Positions 24,131 to 33,809 are shown, counted from the stretch's first letter. The stretch is DNA of 64,000 bases from Mucilaginibacter paludis DSM 18603 (GCF_000166195.2 NZ_CM001403.1:2312432-2376431), one strand, 5' to 3'. Made by a program: numbers and translations. Notes: generated by a model not told the origin, from the letters alone.

Positions 24131-25474
24131 TTATTTAGTAGTAGTTGATGTTAATAGTTGAATATAAGCCCTGGTTACATTAGCGGTAAACTGCGCCTGG
24201 GCGAGTAAAAATTTGATTTGGGATAACTGCGCACCGGCTGTTAATATATCGGTAGTGTTAACCAGGCCTTGCAGGTAACGGTTTTGCAGTATCCTTAAGG
24301 CTTCTGATGATTGTTGTACGGATGCCTGGGCCTGGGCAATTTCAAAACGAGCGTCTGCAAGGTCGCGATAGGCCTTGTTCAACTCCACCTCCCCCTCTTC
24401 TTTTTGCTGCACCAACTGGGCGGCCAGTTTGTCTCGTTCCAGTTTTTGTTCCTCTACCACATGCCTGGTTTTGTTGCCGTTAAAAACCTTCCATGACAAT
24501 TGTACACCAAACAGGTAAGCGCCAGCACCCAAACCAGTTAAATTACTATTGTTATACTGGTAATTGCCAAAGGCGTTCAGTTTGGGCAGGTAAGTCATCT
24601 GGCTCGACTTGATCATTAATCCCGATGCCTCAATGGCCTTTTCCATCGCCATAAAATCAGACCGGGTAGCAAATGTTTGCCGGGCAGAATCTACTGTTAA
24701 CGGCGTTGTACCTGGATCATCAACAACCTGGTAAATAATGCCTGCGGGCACCCCCATCAAAAAGCCCAGGTAATCTGACGCATTACCGATACTGCTTTTT
24801 GCCTTTGCCAGGTTGCTCTCTACCGTAGTAACGTTTACCTGGGCATTTAACAGGTCCGACTTTTGTATCAACCCCTGCTTAAAATGATTATCCGCAAATA
24901 CGTAAACTGCATTGGCGGTTTGCCTTGCTTCTGTTAACACCTTTACCGCCTGGTAGGCCAGTTGTAATTGCAGGTAGGCTTTTTGCACCTCGAAAGTTAT
25001 GTACTCCTCGGTACGTTGTACTTTATACTGGTAAACTTCTGTTTGTTTTTGGGCGCCCTTACGCATATACAGCATATCGATATTGAGCAATGGCTGCTGT
25101 ACTTCCAGTTTAGCCATTAAATCGGGCGTTGTTGACGGGTGATTTAAAAGGTCGGGATTAAAGTCGCTTTGCAATATCCTCCGTTGCTCCAGCTTAAACC
25201 CGAAGGCACTGAGCGGGTTATTGGTACCCATGGCGGTATAAGAGAGGTCGGCCTGCGGCAAAAATACGGCATCTGTTTGCCGATATTTAGCCGTGGCTAT
25301 GTTTACGTCCAGTTTGGAAAGCTGAACGCTTTTGTTGTTTTTTAACATGCTTTGTATGGCATCATTTAGCGTCAGGGTTCTGGTGCTGTCCTGGGCCAAA
25401 ACCGGCGTAGTCAATACATGCGTACCCGCCAGTAACGCGGTAACAACCTTTATCCAATATTTAGAACTGATCAT
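24131..25474 (-). CDS. TolC-family outer-membrane channel
   Basis: 447 aa with a signal peptide (residues about 1-27, ending in TTPVLAQD). Two repeats of long helices carry the TolC family pattern (TLNDAIQSMLKNNKSVQLSKLD near the start, and ALRILQNRYLQGLVNTTDIL near the end). It is the first gene of the efflux operon; a promoter with an exact TACCTTTG element and a Crp-like dyad lies just upstream at 25491-25534. It supplies the outer-membrane duct for the RND pump. Confidence 0.92.
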   Translation of the reverse strand: MISSKYWIKVVTALLAGTHVLTTPVLAQDSTRTLTLNDAIQSMLKNNKSVQLSKLDVNIATAKYRQTDAVFLPQADLSYTAMGTNNPLSAFGFKLEQRRILQSDFNPDLLNHPSTTPDLMAKLEVQQPLLNIDMLYMRKGAQKQTEVYQYKVQRTEEYITFEVQKAYLQLQLAYQAVKVLTEARQTANAVYVFADNHFKQGLIQKSDLLNAQVNVTTVESNLAKAKSSIGNASDYLGFLMGVPAGIIYQVVDDPGTTPLTVDSARQTFATRSDFMAMEKAIEASGLMIKSSQMTYLPKLNAFGNYQYNNSNLTGLGAGAYLFGVQLSWKVFNGNKTRHVVEEQKLERDKLAAQLVQQKEEGEVELNKAYRDLADARFEIAQAQASVQQSSEALRILQNRYLQGLVNTTDILTAGAQLSQIKFLLAQAQFTANVTRAYIQLLTSTTTK

Positions 25475-25490
25475 TAAATTTAATTTGAAA

Positions 25491-25534
25491 CAAAGGTAGT
25501 TTCGGCAAAAAAGCTAAACGGTAACATTTGTTAC
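25491..25534 (-). promoter_or_regulatory. efflux operon promoter with a Crp/Fnr-type operator
   Basis: On the minus strand TACCTTTG (25498-25491) matches the Bacteroidota TAnnTTTG element exactly, 16 bp before the TolC ATG. Upstream lies the perfect dyad GTAACA-TT-TGTTAC (25521-25534). With a start about 5 nt after the element, the dyad centre falls near -42, the position of class II Crp/Fnr activator sites. The disrupted Crp/Fnr gene ends the same operon, so it is the natural candidate to bind here. Elements were found by eye. Confidence 0.55.
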
Positions 25535-25755
25535 GTACAGGTTACACGCGGTATTAATCAGCGTTTTTTTAGGGGGGATAAACTAATTGGGAGTTCATAC
25601 AGAGCGAGGTGGATAAATTGCCTTTCTGATCGCATCAGCAAATGATCAGGAACAGTATCCTTCGACTACCCCTATTTAACTGCTTTTGTATGCAGCATTG
25701 CCGGTTGGTAAAAATGTGATTAAAAACATATTTAGCAAGCCAAGCAATTTATACA

Positions 25756-25763
25756 TAACTTTG
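25756..25763 (+). promoter_or_regulatory. promoter -7 element of the metal-efflux operon
   Basis: TAACTTTG matches TAnnTTTG exactly; TTTAG at 25731-25735 could be the -33 element, 20 bp away. Only 5 bp separate the element from the GTG at 25769, so transcription would start at or next to the start codon. Confidence 0.5.
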
Positions 25764-25768
25764 CACCA

Positions 25769-26098
25769 GTGAAATATCTTGCCATCATCATCAGTTTGTA
25801 TATGACCTTGCTGTCCTTGCTCCCCTGCCAGGACAGTGAAGATATGATGGCCGGTGTTACGCAAGTAACCGTTAGGCAAGTAACCGTTAGGCAAAACCGG
25901 GAATGCAATCAACATGAAAGCCGGGAAAGCTGCCCGCCCTTTTGTACCTGCGCCTGCTGCTCAACGGTAAGGCACGTCAGTTCGCCTTGCGTTATTTCGC
26001 TCCCCATCATCACGTTAATAAGCGTTTATCCTGCTTACCGCATTCCTGCCGTACTGAAACAGCCTATCGCTATCTGGCAACCTCCTCAAATAGCATAA
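25769..26098 (+). CDS. DUF6660-like small Cys-rich exported protein
   Basis: 109 aa from a GTG start. An N-terminal signal peptide (MKYLAIIISLYMTLLSLLPC) is followed by a variable stretch and a Cys cluster CPPFCTCACC (about 51-60), the pattern of the small DUF6660 proteins found next to metal-efflux genes in Bacteroidota. It probably handles or senses a metal in the periplasm; this is inferred from position and Cys content. A perfect 15-bp tandem duplication (25861-25875 and 25876-25890) doubles the pentapeptide QVTVR just before the Cys cluster. First gene of the Czc-type operon. Confidence 0.7.
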   Translation: MKYLAIIISLYMTLLSLLPCQDSEDMMAGVTQVTVRQVTVRQNRECNQHESRESCPPFCTCACCSTVRHVSSPCVISLPIITLISVYPAYRIPAVLKQPIAIWQPPQIA

Positions 26099-26173
26099 TA
26101 CGATCTTTCTTTTAGTTTCCGCCTGCAATAAATTCTGCATGGCTTTTGTGTATCGTATTCATTTTTACAATTT

Positions 26174-29100
26174 ATGTTTGATCAAATTATCGCGTTCTCC
26201 ATCAGGAACAAGGTAACTATCGGGATCATAACGCTGGTTTTAGTACTGGCGGGCATTTACTCGGCATACAACCTTCCGGTTGACGCGCAACCCGATATTA
26301 CCAATAACCAGGTACAAATTATTACACAAGCCCCAAGCCTTGGGGCACAAGAGGTTGAGCAGTTTATTACCGCTCCCATAGAGCTATCCATGGCTAATAT
26401 TGCCGGGATTATCGAAAAACGCTCTATATCCCGTTCGGGCATATCCGTTATTACCCTTGTTTTTAAAGATAATGTTGATATTTATTGGGCAAGGCAACAG
26501 GTTAATGCCCAATTGAAGGAAGCCGAAAACAGCATCCCCACCGGTTTAGGCCAACCCACACTCGCCCCAATAACTACCGGGCTTGGCGAAATATACCAGT
26601 ATGTTATACACGCCAAAAAAGGCTATGAAAATAAATATACGGCAACCGATCTACGCACCATCCAGGACTGGATAGTGCGGACACAGTTAGCCGGCACAGT
26701 TGGCTTAGCTGAGGTAAGCGGCTGGGGCGGCTACGTTAAGCAGTACGAAGTAGCTTTGGATAATGATAAGCTTAACTCATTAGGCATTACCATACCCCAG
26801 GTGTATGAAGCGCTCCAAAAGAATAACGAAAACACCGGCGGATCTTATATTGAGCAGCAACGCAACGCCTACTTTATCAGGGGACTGGGCCAGGTGCAGA
26901 ACCTCGACGATATCCGCCGTATTGTTGTTAGCAATACCAAAGGATCGCCTATTTTGGTACGTGATGTTGCCACCGTTCAGTTCGGCAGCGCCACCCGCTA
27001 CGGCGCCGTTACCCGCAATGGCCAAGGTGAAGTGGTTGCCGGTGTAGCGTTGATGCTGAAAGGCGAGAACTTTAGCGAGGTGATTAAAAATGTTAAAGAC
27101 CGGATGGTGCAGATACAAAAATCACTGCCCGAAGGGGTGATGATTGAACCCTTTATAGACCGGACAGAATTGGTTGACCGCGCTATCGGGACGGTAAAAC
27201 GCAACCTTTTGGAAGGGGCCCTGATTGTTATTTTTGTGCTGGTACTGCTATTAGGCAATTTAAGGGCGGGCTTAGTTGTAGCCTCGGTAATACCCTTAGC
27301 CATGCTATTCGCTTTCTCCATGATGCACCTGTTCGGTGTGTCGGGCAATTTGATGAGCTTAGGTGCCATTGATTTTGGGTTGATTGTTGATGGGGCGGTA
27401 ATTATCGTGGAGAGCGTTGTGCATCACATCACCACCGGGAAATATCAAAAAGAAGGTGTCCCTGAGCTGACTGCCGAACAAATGGATGTTGAGGTGCGCG
27501 ACAGCGCCAGCAAGCTGATGAAGTCTGCCGCGTTCGGTCAAATCATTATTTTGATTGTTTACCTGCCCTTATTATCGCTGGTTGGTATTGAAGGTAAAAT
27601 GTTCAGGCCCATGGCCGAAACCGTGGCCTTTGCCATTTTGGGTGCATTCATCCTTTCGTTAACCTATGTACCGATGGCGAGTGCTTTATTTTTAAGCAAA
27701 AAAACATCCCATAAGCGGAATATCTCCGACCGTGTTATCGAATTCTTACAACGTATTTATCAACGTGCATTAATCGCCATATTAAAATTTAAGGTGATTA
27801 CAGTAAGTATCGTGTTTATTCTATTTGCGGTTGCGATATGGGCATTTAGCCGTATGGGGGGCGAGTTTATCCCAACTTTAGAGGAAGGCGACCTGACCGT
27901 GGAAATATCCATGATGCAGGGAACATCGCTTACCGAGGTAGTTAGAACATTTGGTAAAGCCGAAAAACTTTTAAAAGATAAATTCCCCGAGATTAAGCAG
28001 GCCGTTACCCGTATAGGCAGCTCCGAAATACCAACCGACCCCATGCCCATGGAGAAAGGCGATATGATGCTGGCCATGAAACCTAAAGGCGAATGGAAGT
28101 CGGCATCCGGTAAAGAGGAAATGATCGAAAAAATGGAGGAAGTGCTTTCTGCCATTCCAGGCATCAACGTGGAAATATCACAACCCATGCAAATGAGATT
28201 TAACGAACTGATGACCGGTATCCGCCAGGATGTTGCCATTAAAATTTATGGCGATGACCTGGATATTCTGGCTGTTCAGGCTGAAAAACTGGCCAAACTG
28301 ATTGCGCCCGTTAAGGGCGTAAGCGAACCTTATGTTGAAAAAGTGAGTGGCCTGCCTCAAATACAAGTTGTTTATAACCGCGATAAGATGGCACAATACG
28401 GCTTGAACATCAGCGATGTGAATATGATTCTGAAAACAGCTTTTGCCGGAAGTGTAACCGGTGTGGTATTTGAGGGCGAAAAGCGTTTCGATATGGTAGT
28501 CAGGCTGAATCGTGACCTGCGGGAAAACATATCAGGCGTTGAAAACCTGCTGGTGCCCCTGCCCTCCGGCAATAAGGTGCCCTTGAGCCAGGTGGCAGAT
28601 ATCAATTTTAAAGACGCGCCTGCGCAGATCTCCCGCGAGGATGGCAAAAGACGCATTTATGTAGGCTTTAACGTACAGGACCGGGACGTGGAAACCACCA
28701 TCAAGGAGATACAGGCTAAACTAAGCAATACCTTTAAACTGCCTGCTGGCTACTACCTGAGCTATGGCGGCCAATTCCAAAACCTCCAGGCCGCCAAGTC
28801 GCGGTTACTAATTGCTGTTCCTGCGGCGCTCCTGTTTATCCTGCTGCTGCTTTATATTACTTTCCGCTCCGTAAAAGATAGCTTGCTGATTTTTACCGCG
28901 GTTCCGCTGGCCTCTATGGGTGGTGTTGCCGCCTTGTTGCTTCGCGGTATGCCATTCAGCATTTCGGCAGGTGTAGGCTTTATCGCTTTGTTTGGCGTGG
29001 CGGTTTTAAATGGCATTGTATTGATTGGATACTTTAACCAGTTAAAAGAAGAAGGGATGAACGATATTTACCACCGTGTGCTGGAAGGAACGAAAACCAG

Positions 29101-30550
29101 GCTTCGCCCGGTTTTAATGACAGCCTCGGTTGCCTCTTTAGGTTTCCTGCCCATGGCCTTATCTTCCAGCGCTGGTGCCGAGGTTCAGCGGCCACTGGCA
29201 ACCGTGGTTATAGGCGGCTTAATTACCGCAACTTTTTTAACACTTTTTGTTCTGCCCTGCCTTTACATGCTCTTTAACCGCAAGGAGGCTAAAAAAGCCA
29301 AAGTGCCTAAAAGCCTGGTTATGGCAGGCATCATCCTGGGCTTTAGCGTCTGCCATCAAAGCATCGCACAAGCACAAGTTAAAACACCACTCACGCTCGA
29401 CAGCGCCATCAACATCGCTATTCAAAACAACCTGCAAGTGCGTTCGGCAGCACTCACGGTAGAACAGGCCAGGGCGCTGCAAAAATCGGGTACTGATATT
29501 TCAAAAACGGAGCTGATGATAACGCAGGACCCTACCAGCGGCGGAAACATGGATAACGCGATAGGCATTACCCAGACTATTGCCTGGCCCGGTTTATACA
29601 AAAACCAGCGTAAGCTGCTTAACCAGCAAACTTTGCTGGCCGAACGGTCGGCCCATTTAACCCGTGCCGATATCACGCGGCAGGTACGCAGTGCCTACTA
29701 TGCTTATTTATTGAACAGAGAAACGCTGCGCATCCTGAATTACCAGGACAGCGTTTATAAAGGTTTTGTTAAAAAGGCGGAAATCAGGTTTAAAACAGGT
29801 GAAACTTCCAATTTAGAACTGATTAGCGCCCGGAATAAATACCAGGAGATTGCCACCCTTAAGATGGGTGCTCAGGCCGATCTGCGGAGTAACGAATTGA
29901 GTTTACAACAATTGCTCAATACTACCGAGCCGCTTATACTCGCCGAAAGCAAATTACTGCTCCTGCTCACGCTCGCCACGGATACCATCAATGTAGCTAA
30001 CAACCCACGGGTGAATATTGGCCTGCAAACTATTGAAGTAGCTAATGCAAGGATAGCCGTAGAAAAATCCAAAGGTTTACCCGACCTTACTTTAGGCTAT
30101 AACCAGCAGTTGCTCATCTCCGGCTTTAATCCTTCGGGCATTGATCGCGGCTACTCGCCAGGCACCCGTATAGCGGGGATCCAGGTGGGTGTGGCCTTGC
30201 CGATATTCAATGGGGCAAACCGTGCAAGGGTAAAATCTGAACGGTTATCGGCACAGGTGGCCCAGGCCAATTACCAGTTCTCGCGGTCAGAGGTACAAAT
30301 GCAATACAAACAGGAATTGCAGCAGTACTTCAAATTTAAGCAATCGGCAGATTATTATTTAGCTGAGGGGTTAAAACAAGCAGACGAACAATTACGTATC
30401 GCCCAGGTATCATTCAATCTGGGCGAGATCGGTTATATCGAATATATCCAAAATATGTCGGCAGCAGTGCAAGTCAAATTAGCCTACATCGAAACCTTAA
30501 GCCGCTTAAACCAAGCGGCCATTCAAATACTATTTATTAAAGGAGAGTAA
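26174..30550 (+). CDS. czcA: CzcA-type heavy-metal RND pump fused to a TolC-like domain
   Basis: 1458 aa. Residues 1 to about 1035 are a complete heavy-metal-efflux RND permease: NLPVDAQPDITNNQVQI after TM1, and TM4 DFGLIVDGAVIIVES (near 400-414) with the HME-type Asp and Glu. From about 1046 a signal-peptide-like hydrophobic stretch (LVMAGIILGFSVCHQSIAQA) leads into about 390 residues of TolC/CzcC-type outer-membrane channel (LTLDSAINIAIQNNLQVRSA, YKNQRKLLNQQTLLAERSAH, GYIEYIQNMSAAVQVKLAYI). So pump and channel are one polypeptide, a known Bacteroidota arrangement. The internal hydrophobic stretch would carry the chain across the inner membrane. The adaptor gene follows 3 bp downstream. Likely substrates: Co, Zn, Cd, Ni or Cu/Ag. 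Confidence 0.94.
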   Translation: MFDQIIAFSIRNKVTIGIITLVLVLAGIYSAYNLPVDAQPDITNNQVQIITQAPSLGAQEVEQFITAPIELSMANIAGIIEKRSISRSGISVITLVFKDNVDIYWARQQVNAQLKEAENSIPTGLGQPTLAPITTGLGEIYQYVIHAKKGYENKYTATDLRTIQDWIVRTQLAGTVGLAEVSGWGGYVKQYEVALDNDKLNSLGITIPQVYEALQKNNENTGGSYIEQQRNAYFIRGLGQVQNLDDIRRIVVSNTKGSPILVRDVATVQFGSATRYGAVTRNGQGEVVAGVALMLKGENFSEVIKNVKDRMVQIQKSLPEGVMIEPFIDRTELVDRAIGTVKRNLLEGALIVIFVLVLLLGNLRAGLVVASVIPLAMLFAFSMMHLFGVSGNLMSLGAIDFGLIVDGAVIIVESVVHHITTGKYQKEGVPELTAEQMDVEVRDSASKLMKSAAFGQIIILIVYLPLLSLVGIEGKMFRPMAETVAFAILGAFILSLTYVPMASALFLSKKTSHKRNISDRVIEFLQRIYQRALIAILKFKVITVSIVFILFAVAIWAFSRMGGEFIPTLEEGDLTVEISMMQGTSLTEVVRTFGKAEKLLKDKFPEIKQAVTRIGSSEIPTDPMPMEKGDMMLAMKPKGEWKSASGKEEMIEKMEEVLSAIPGINVEISQPMQMRFNELMTGIRQDVAIKIYGDDLDILAVQAEKLAKLIAPVKGVSEPYVEKVSGLPQIQVVYNRDKMAQYGLNISDVNMILKTAFAGSVTGVVFEGEKRFDMVVRLNRDLRENISGVENLLVPLPSGNKVPLSQVADINFKDAPAQISREDGKRRIYVGFNVQDRDVETTIKEIQAKLSNTFKLPAGYYLSYGGQFQNLQAAKSRLLIAVPAALLFILLLLYITFRSVKDSLLIFTAVPLASMGGVAALLLRGMPFSISAGVGFIALFGVAVLNGIVLIGYFNQLKEEGMNDIYHRVLEGTKTRLRPVLMTASVASLGFLPMALSSSAGAEVQRPLATVVIGGLITATFLTLFVLPCLYMLFNRKEAKKAKVPKSLVMAGIILGFSVCHQSIAQAQVKTPLTLDSAINIAIQNNLQVRSAALTVEQARALQKSGTDISKTELMITQDPTSGGNMDNAIGITQTIAWPGLYKNQRKLLNQQTLLAERSAHLTRADITRQVRSAYYAYLLNRETLRILNYQDSVYKGFVKKAEIRFKTGETSNLELISARNKYQEIATLKMGAQADLRSNELSLQQLLNTTEPLILAESKLLLLLTLATDTINVANNPRVNIGLQTIEVANARIAVEKSKGLPDLTLGYNQQLLISGFNPSGIDRGYSPGTRIAGIQVGVALPIFNGANRARVKSERLSAQVAQANYQFSRSEVQMQYKQELQQYFKFKQSADYYLAEGLKQADEQLRIAQVSFNLGEIGYIEYIQNMSAAVQVKLAYIETLSRLNQAAIQILFIKGE

Positions 30551-30553
30551 CAG

Positions 30554-31750
30554 ATGAAAATTGATCAATATAAACTTATAACAGCTGCCTTTTTATTAGG
30601 AATAGGGCTCGCATCCTGTTCGGGTGGTGGCGGCAAAAAAGAAACGGATACAAAAGCAGATACAGAAGAACCGCGAAAGGTAAAACCTGATGGTTTGGAA
30701 CTAACAGCAGAGCAAATGCAATCCGTTGGTATTGTAACCGGCCCTATCGCACAAAAAAATCTGGATTCGGTAATCAAAGCGAACGGACAGTTAGCCGTCC
30801 CCCCTCAAAATAAAGCCGATGTAAGTATCCTTTCCGGTGGCATCATTAACCACATCAGCGTTATTGAAGGCCAGCAGGTAAAGCGCGGGCAACTACTGGC
30901 AATGATTAAAAACCAGGACCTGATCAAGATACAGCAGGACTATTTAGCCGCCAAAAACAACTTTACCTATGTACAGGCCGAATACAACAGGCAGCAACAG
31001 TTACGGGAAGCCGGGGCTGGCACAGGCAAATCGTTTCAATCGGCAGAAGCCACTTACCATGCCGAACTTTCGCGCATTACGGCTTATGAAAGTCAGTTAA
31101 CACAACTCGGCATTGCGCCACATAAAATTGTTAACGGAAACATCGTTTCACAATTTCCGGTACTGTCGCCAATTGGAGGAACCATCGGCCACATCACTGC
31201 CAATACCGGCGCTTTTGTACAACCCGGAACTTCCATTATGGAAGTGGTAGATAACTCTAAAATTCACTGCGACCTTACCGTATTTGAAAAAGACCTGATG
31301 CACGTTAAAGTTGGGCAGAAGGTGAGTTTCCAATTAACAAACCAGGAAAACCAATTAATTACCGGAACCATCAACGGGATAAATAAATCTTTTGAAAACG
31401 AAAGCAAGGGAGTTACAGTTCATGCGGTAATCAAAAACAAAGAACAAAAAAACCTGATACCTGGTATGTATGTTACAGCATTGATCAGCACCGGTAGCCG
31501 CCTTACAGCAGCTGTACCTGTTGACGCCGTTGTACGCTCAGAAGGTAAGCAGTTTATTTTTGTGGTAACACAAAAAAACGCCAAAAAGGGTACGGTTAAA
31601 TTTAAAAAAGCTGAAGTAGGCACCGGTGTAACAGAACTGGGTTTTATACAGATTAAACCGCTTGAAGAGCTGCCCGCATTGGCAAATATTGCTTTAAAGG
31701 GCGCATTTTATTTACAATCAAAAGCGGACGGTGGCGCCGAAGAAGAATAG
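30554..31750 (+). CDS. czcB: CzcB-type periplasmic adaptor lipoprotein
   Basis: 398 aa. Signal peptide with lipobox LASC (Cys22), then a Gly/Lys/Asp/Glu-rich linker. The lipoyl halves (VSILSGGIINHISVIEGQQV, LSPIGGTIGHITANTG), helical hairpin and beta-barrel (VDNSKIHCDLTVFEKDLMHV) are those of CzcB/CusB-like adaptors. It couples to the CzcA-TolC fusion coded 3 bp upstream and moves metal ions through the periplasm. No His-rich metal-binding tail is seen. Confidence 0.93.
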   Translation: MKIDQYKLITAAFLLGIGLASCSGGGGKKETDTKADTEEPRKVKPDGLELTAEQMQSVGIVTGPIAQKNLDSVIKANGQLAVPPQNKADVSILSGGIINHISVIEGQQVKRGQLLAMIKNQDLIKIQQDYLAAKNNFTYVQAEYNRQQQLREAGAGTGKSFQSAEATYHAELSRITAYESQLTQLGIAPHKIVNGNIVSQFPVLSPIGGTIGHITANTGAFVQPGTSIMEVVDNSKIHCDLTVFEKDLMHVKVGQKVSFQLTNQENQLITGTINGINKSFENESKGVTVHAVIKNKEQKNLIPGMYVTALISTGSRLTAAVPVDAVVRSEGKQFIFVVTQKNAKKGTVKFKKAEVGTGVTELGFIQIKPLEELPALANIALKGAFYLQSKADGGAEEE

Positions 31751-31760
31751 CGACAACAAT

Positions 31761-33809
31761 ATGAAACAAGAACATCAGGCACGCGATAAAAAACAACCCG
31801 GGATTGATATCTCTTCTGCAAAGCACAAAGAAGAAAAACACAACCACGATGAAAATGCGGCCGGCCACAACCATGAGCATGGCGGTATCTTCGGCCAAAA
31901 TACCGAACTGATCTTCGCCGCCCTGTCGGGGGTATTCCTGGCAGTGGGCTTCGGTTTATCTTTTGTACATGCGCTACCAGTGCTTACCAGCACTATTCTT
32001 TATGGCATAGGTTATTTTTTTGGCGGCTTTTATACCACTAAAGAAGCGTACCAGGCCATCAGTAAAGGCCATTTCGAGATTGATTTCCTGATGCTGGTAG
32101 CAGCCGTCGGCGCGGGGTTTCTGGGCCAATGGGCAGAGGGGGCATTACTGTTATTCCTGTTCAGTTTCGGCCATTCGCTTGAACATTACGCTATGGGCAA
32201 AGCAACCAAATCAATCGCGGCTTTGGCCGATCTGGCACCCAAAACCGCCATTTTGCGACGCGATGGTAAGGAAACTGAACTATCGATTGAAGAGCTGGTA
32301 TTGGGTGATGTCATCATTGTAAAACCGAACAGCAAGATTTCGGCAGACGGCGCGGTGATTAAAGGCGAAAGCAGTGTTAACCAGGCCCCCATCACGGGTG
32401 AAAGCATACCGGTGGACAAATCGCCGGTAGCCGACCCCGACAATTATACCGATGACAAAATCCTGAAACCAGAAAACAAGGTATTTGCCGGAACCATCAA
32501 CGGCAGCCAGGTACTGGAAGTAAAGGTGACCAAACTGGCGGCTGATTCAACACTTTCGCGCCTGGTTAAGCTGGTTAATGATACCGAGGCGCAAAAATCG
32601 CCAACCCAATTATTTACAGATAAACTCCAAAAGTTTTATGTGCCAGCTGTATTGTTATTGGTAGTTACCTTACTGTTTGCTTACCTGGTTATTGATGAGC
32701 CGTTTAGTAAAAGCTTTTACAGGGCAATGGCGGTATTGGTAGCCGCAAGCCCTTGTGCTTTGGCTATTTCAACACCAAGCGCAGTGTTAAGTGCCATAGC
32801 CCGTGCGGCCAGAGGAGGTGTGCTAATTAAAGGCGGCGGCCCACTGGAAGAATTGGGTGCGTTAACTGCTATAGCTTTTGATAAAACAGGCACCCTTACC
32901 GAGGGCAAGCCGAAGTTAACCGGCGTAGTAGCCCTGGCCCAACTTTCGGAAAATGAAGTATTGGAAATGGCCATCGCTGTAGAGAAATTGAGCGATCATC
33001 CCTTAGCCGCGGCCATTGTAAAGGGCGGCCTGGAACGGCTGCAACAAAAAAACATACCATCCGCCCAGAACCTGGAGGCCGTAACCGGGCATGGCGTAAA
33101 GGCCACGGTTGGCGGTAAAAAAGTAGTGATTGGCAACCGGAGCTTATTTAAAGAACTGGCAACCGAAGTAAATGAGCAAGTGGAGAAGCTGGAAAAAGAA
33201 GGTAATACCACCATGCTTGTTGAACTTGACGGAGCAATTGTTGGTTTGGTATCCTTGATGGATGTACCGCGCAAGGAAGCTAAAAACACCTTAGCGGAAC
33301 TCAAGGAACTCGGCATTAAAAAAATGATTATGCTGACAGGTGATAACCAACAAGTGGCCGACGCTATAGCCAAAGAAATAGGTATAACCAACGCCATGGG
33401 TGGCTTACTGCCCGAGCAAAAGGTGCAGGCTATCCAAAATCTCATCAAAACAGAGAAAAAAGTGGCCATGATAGGCGATGGTGTGAACGATGCGCCCGCC
33501 ATGGCCAAAAGCACGGTGGGTATAGCCATGGGTGCAGCCGGATCAGACGTAGCTTTGGAGACGGCAGATATTGCTTTAATGGCCGATAGGTTGGATAATC
33601 TACCTTTCGCCATTGGCTTAAGCCGGCAATCACGCCGTATCATTAAGCAAAACCTGTTCATCAGCTTGGGCATGGTGGCCATACTGATCCCCCTAACCAT
33701 TTTAGGCATATCCGGTATTGGCCCCGCCGTTGTAGGCCACGAAGGCTCAACCCTGGTGGTTGTTTTTAACGGATTGCGTTTATTGGTTTATCAGAATAAC
33801 CGCAAATAA
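31761..33809 (+). CDS. P1B-4-type heavy-metal P-type ATPase
   Basis: 682 aa from the ATG at 31761, 10 bp after the CzcB stop (an in-frame ATG at 31731 overlaps that gene). The N-terminus is His-rich (HKEEKHNHDE, HNHEHGG) in place of a CxxC metal domain. The actuator TGES (about 212), phosphorylation site DKTGT (Asp374) and hinge GDGVNDAPA are present. The membrane metal site is SPC (Ser330-Cys332) rather than CPC, and HEGST (from His660) lies in the last helices; SPC plus HEGxT defines the P1B-4 subgroup, which exports Co, and in some members Zn, Cd, Ni or Fe. It completes the metal-resistance operon by cytoplasm-to-periplasm export that feeds the RND system. Confidence 0.93.
   Translation: MKQEHQARDKKQPGIDISSAKHKEEKHNHDENAAGHNHEHGGIFGQNTELIFAALSGVFLAVGFGLSFVHALPVLTSTILYGIGYFFGGFYTTKEAYQAISKGHFEIDFLMLVAAVGAGFLGQWAEGALLLFLFSFGHSLEHYAMGKATKSIAALADLAPKTAILRRDGKETELSIEELVLGDVIIVKPNSKISADGAVIKGESSVNQAPITGESIPVDKSPVADPDNYTDDKILKPENKVFAGTINGSQVLEVKVTKLAADSTLSRLVKLVNDTEAQKSPTQLFTDKLQKFYVPAVLLLVVTLLFAYLVIDEPFSKSFYRAMAVLVAASPCALAISTPSAVLSAIARAARGGVLIKGGGPLEELGALTAIAFDKTGTLTEGKPKLTGVVALAQLSENEVLEMAIAVEKLSDHPLAAAIVKGGLERLQQKNIPSAQNLEAVTGHGVKATVGGKKVVIGNRSLFKELATEVNEQVEKLEKEGNTTMLVELDGAIVGLVSLMDVPRKEAKNTLAELKELGIKKMIMLTGDNQQVADAIAKEIGITNAMGGLLPEQKVQAIQNLIKTEKKVAMIGDGVNDAPAMAKSTVGIAMGAAGSDVALETADIALMADRLDNLPFAIGLSRQSRRIIKQNLFISLGMVAILIPLTILGISGIGPAVVGHEGSTLVVVFNGLRLLVYQNNRK

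Noticed and set aside
32996..33709. 237-codon minus frame opposite the P-type ATPase
   Set aside because: It is the complement of a highly conserved ATPase sequence including DGVNDAP; a shadow frame only.
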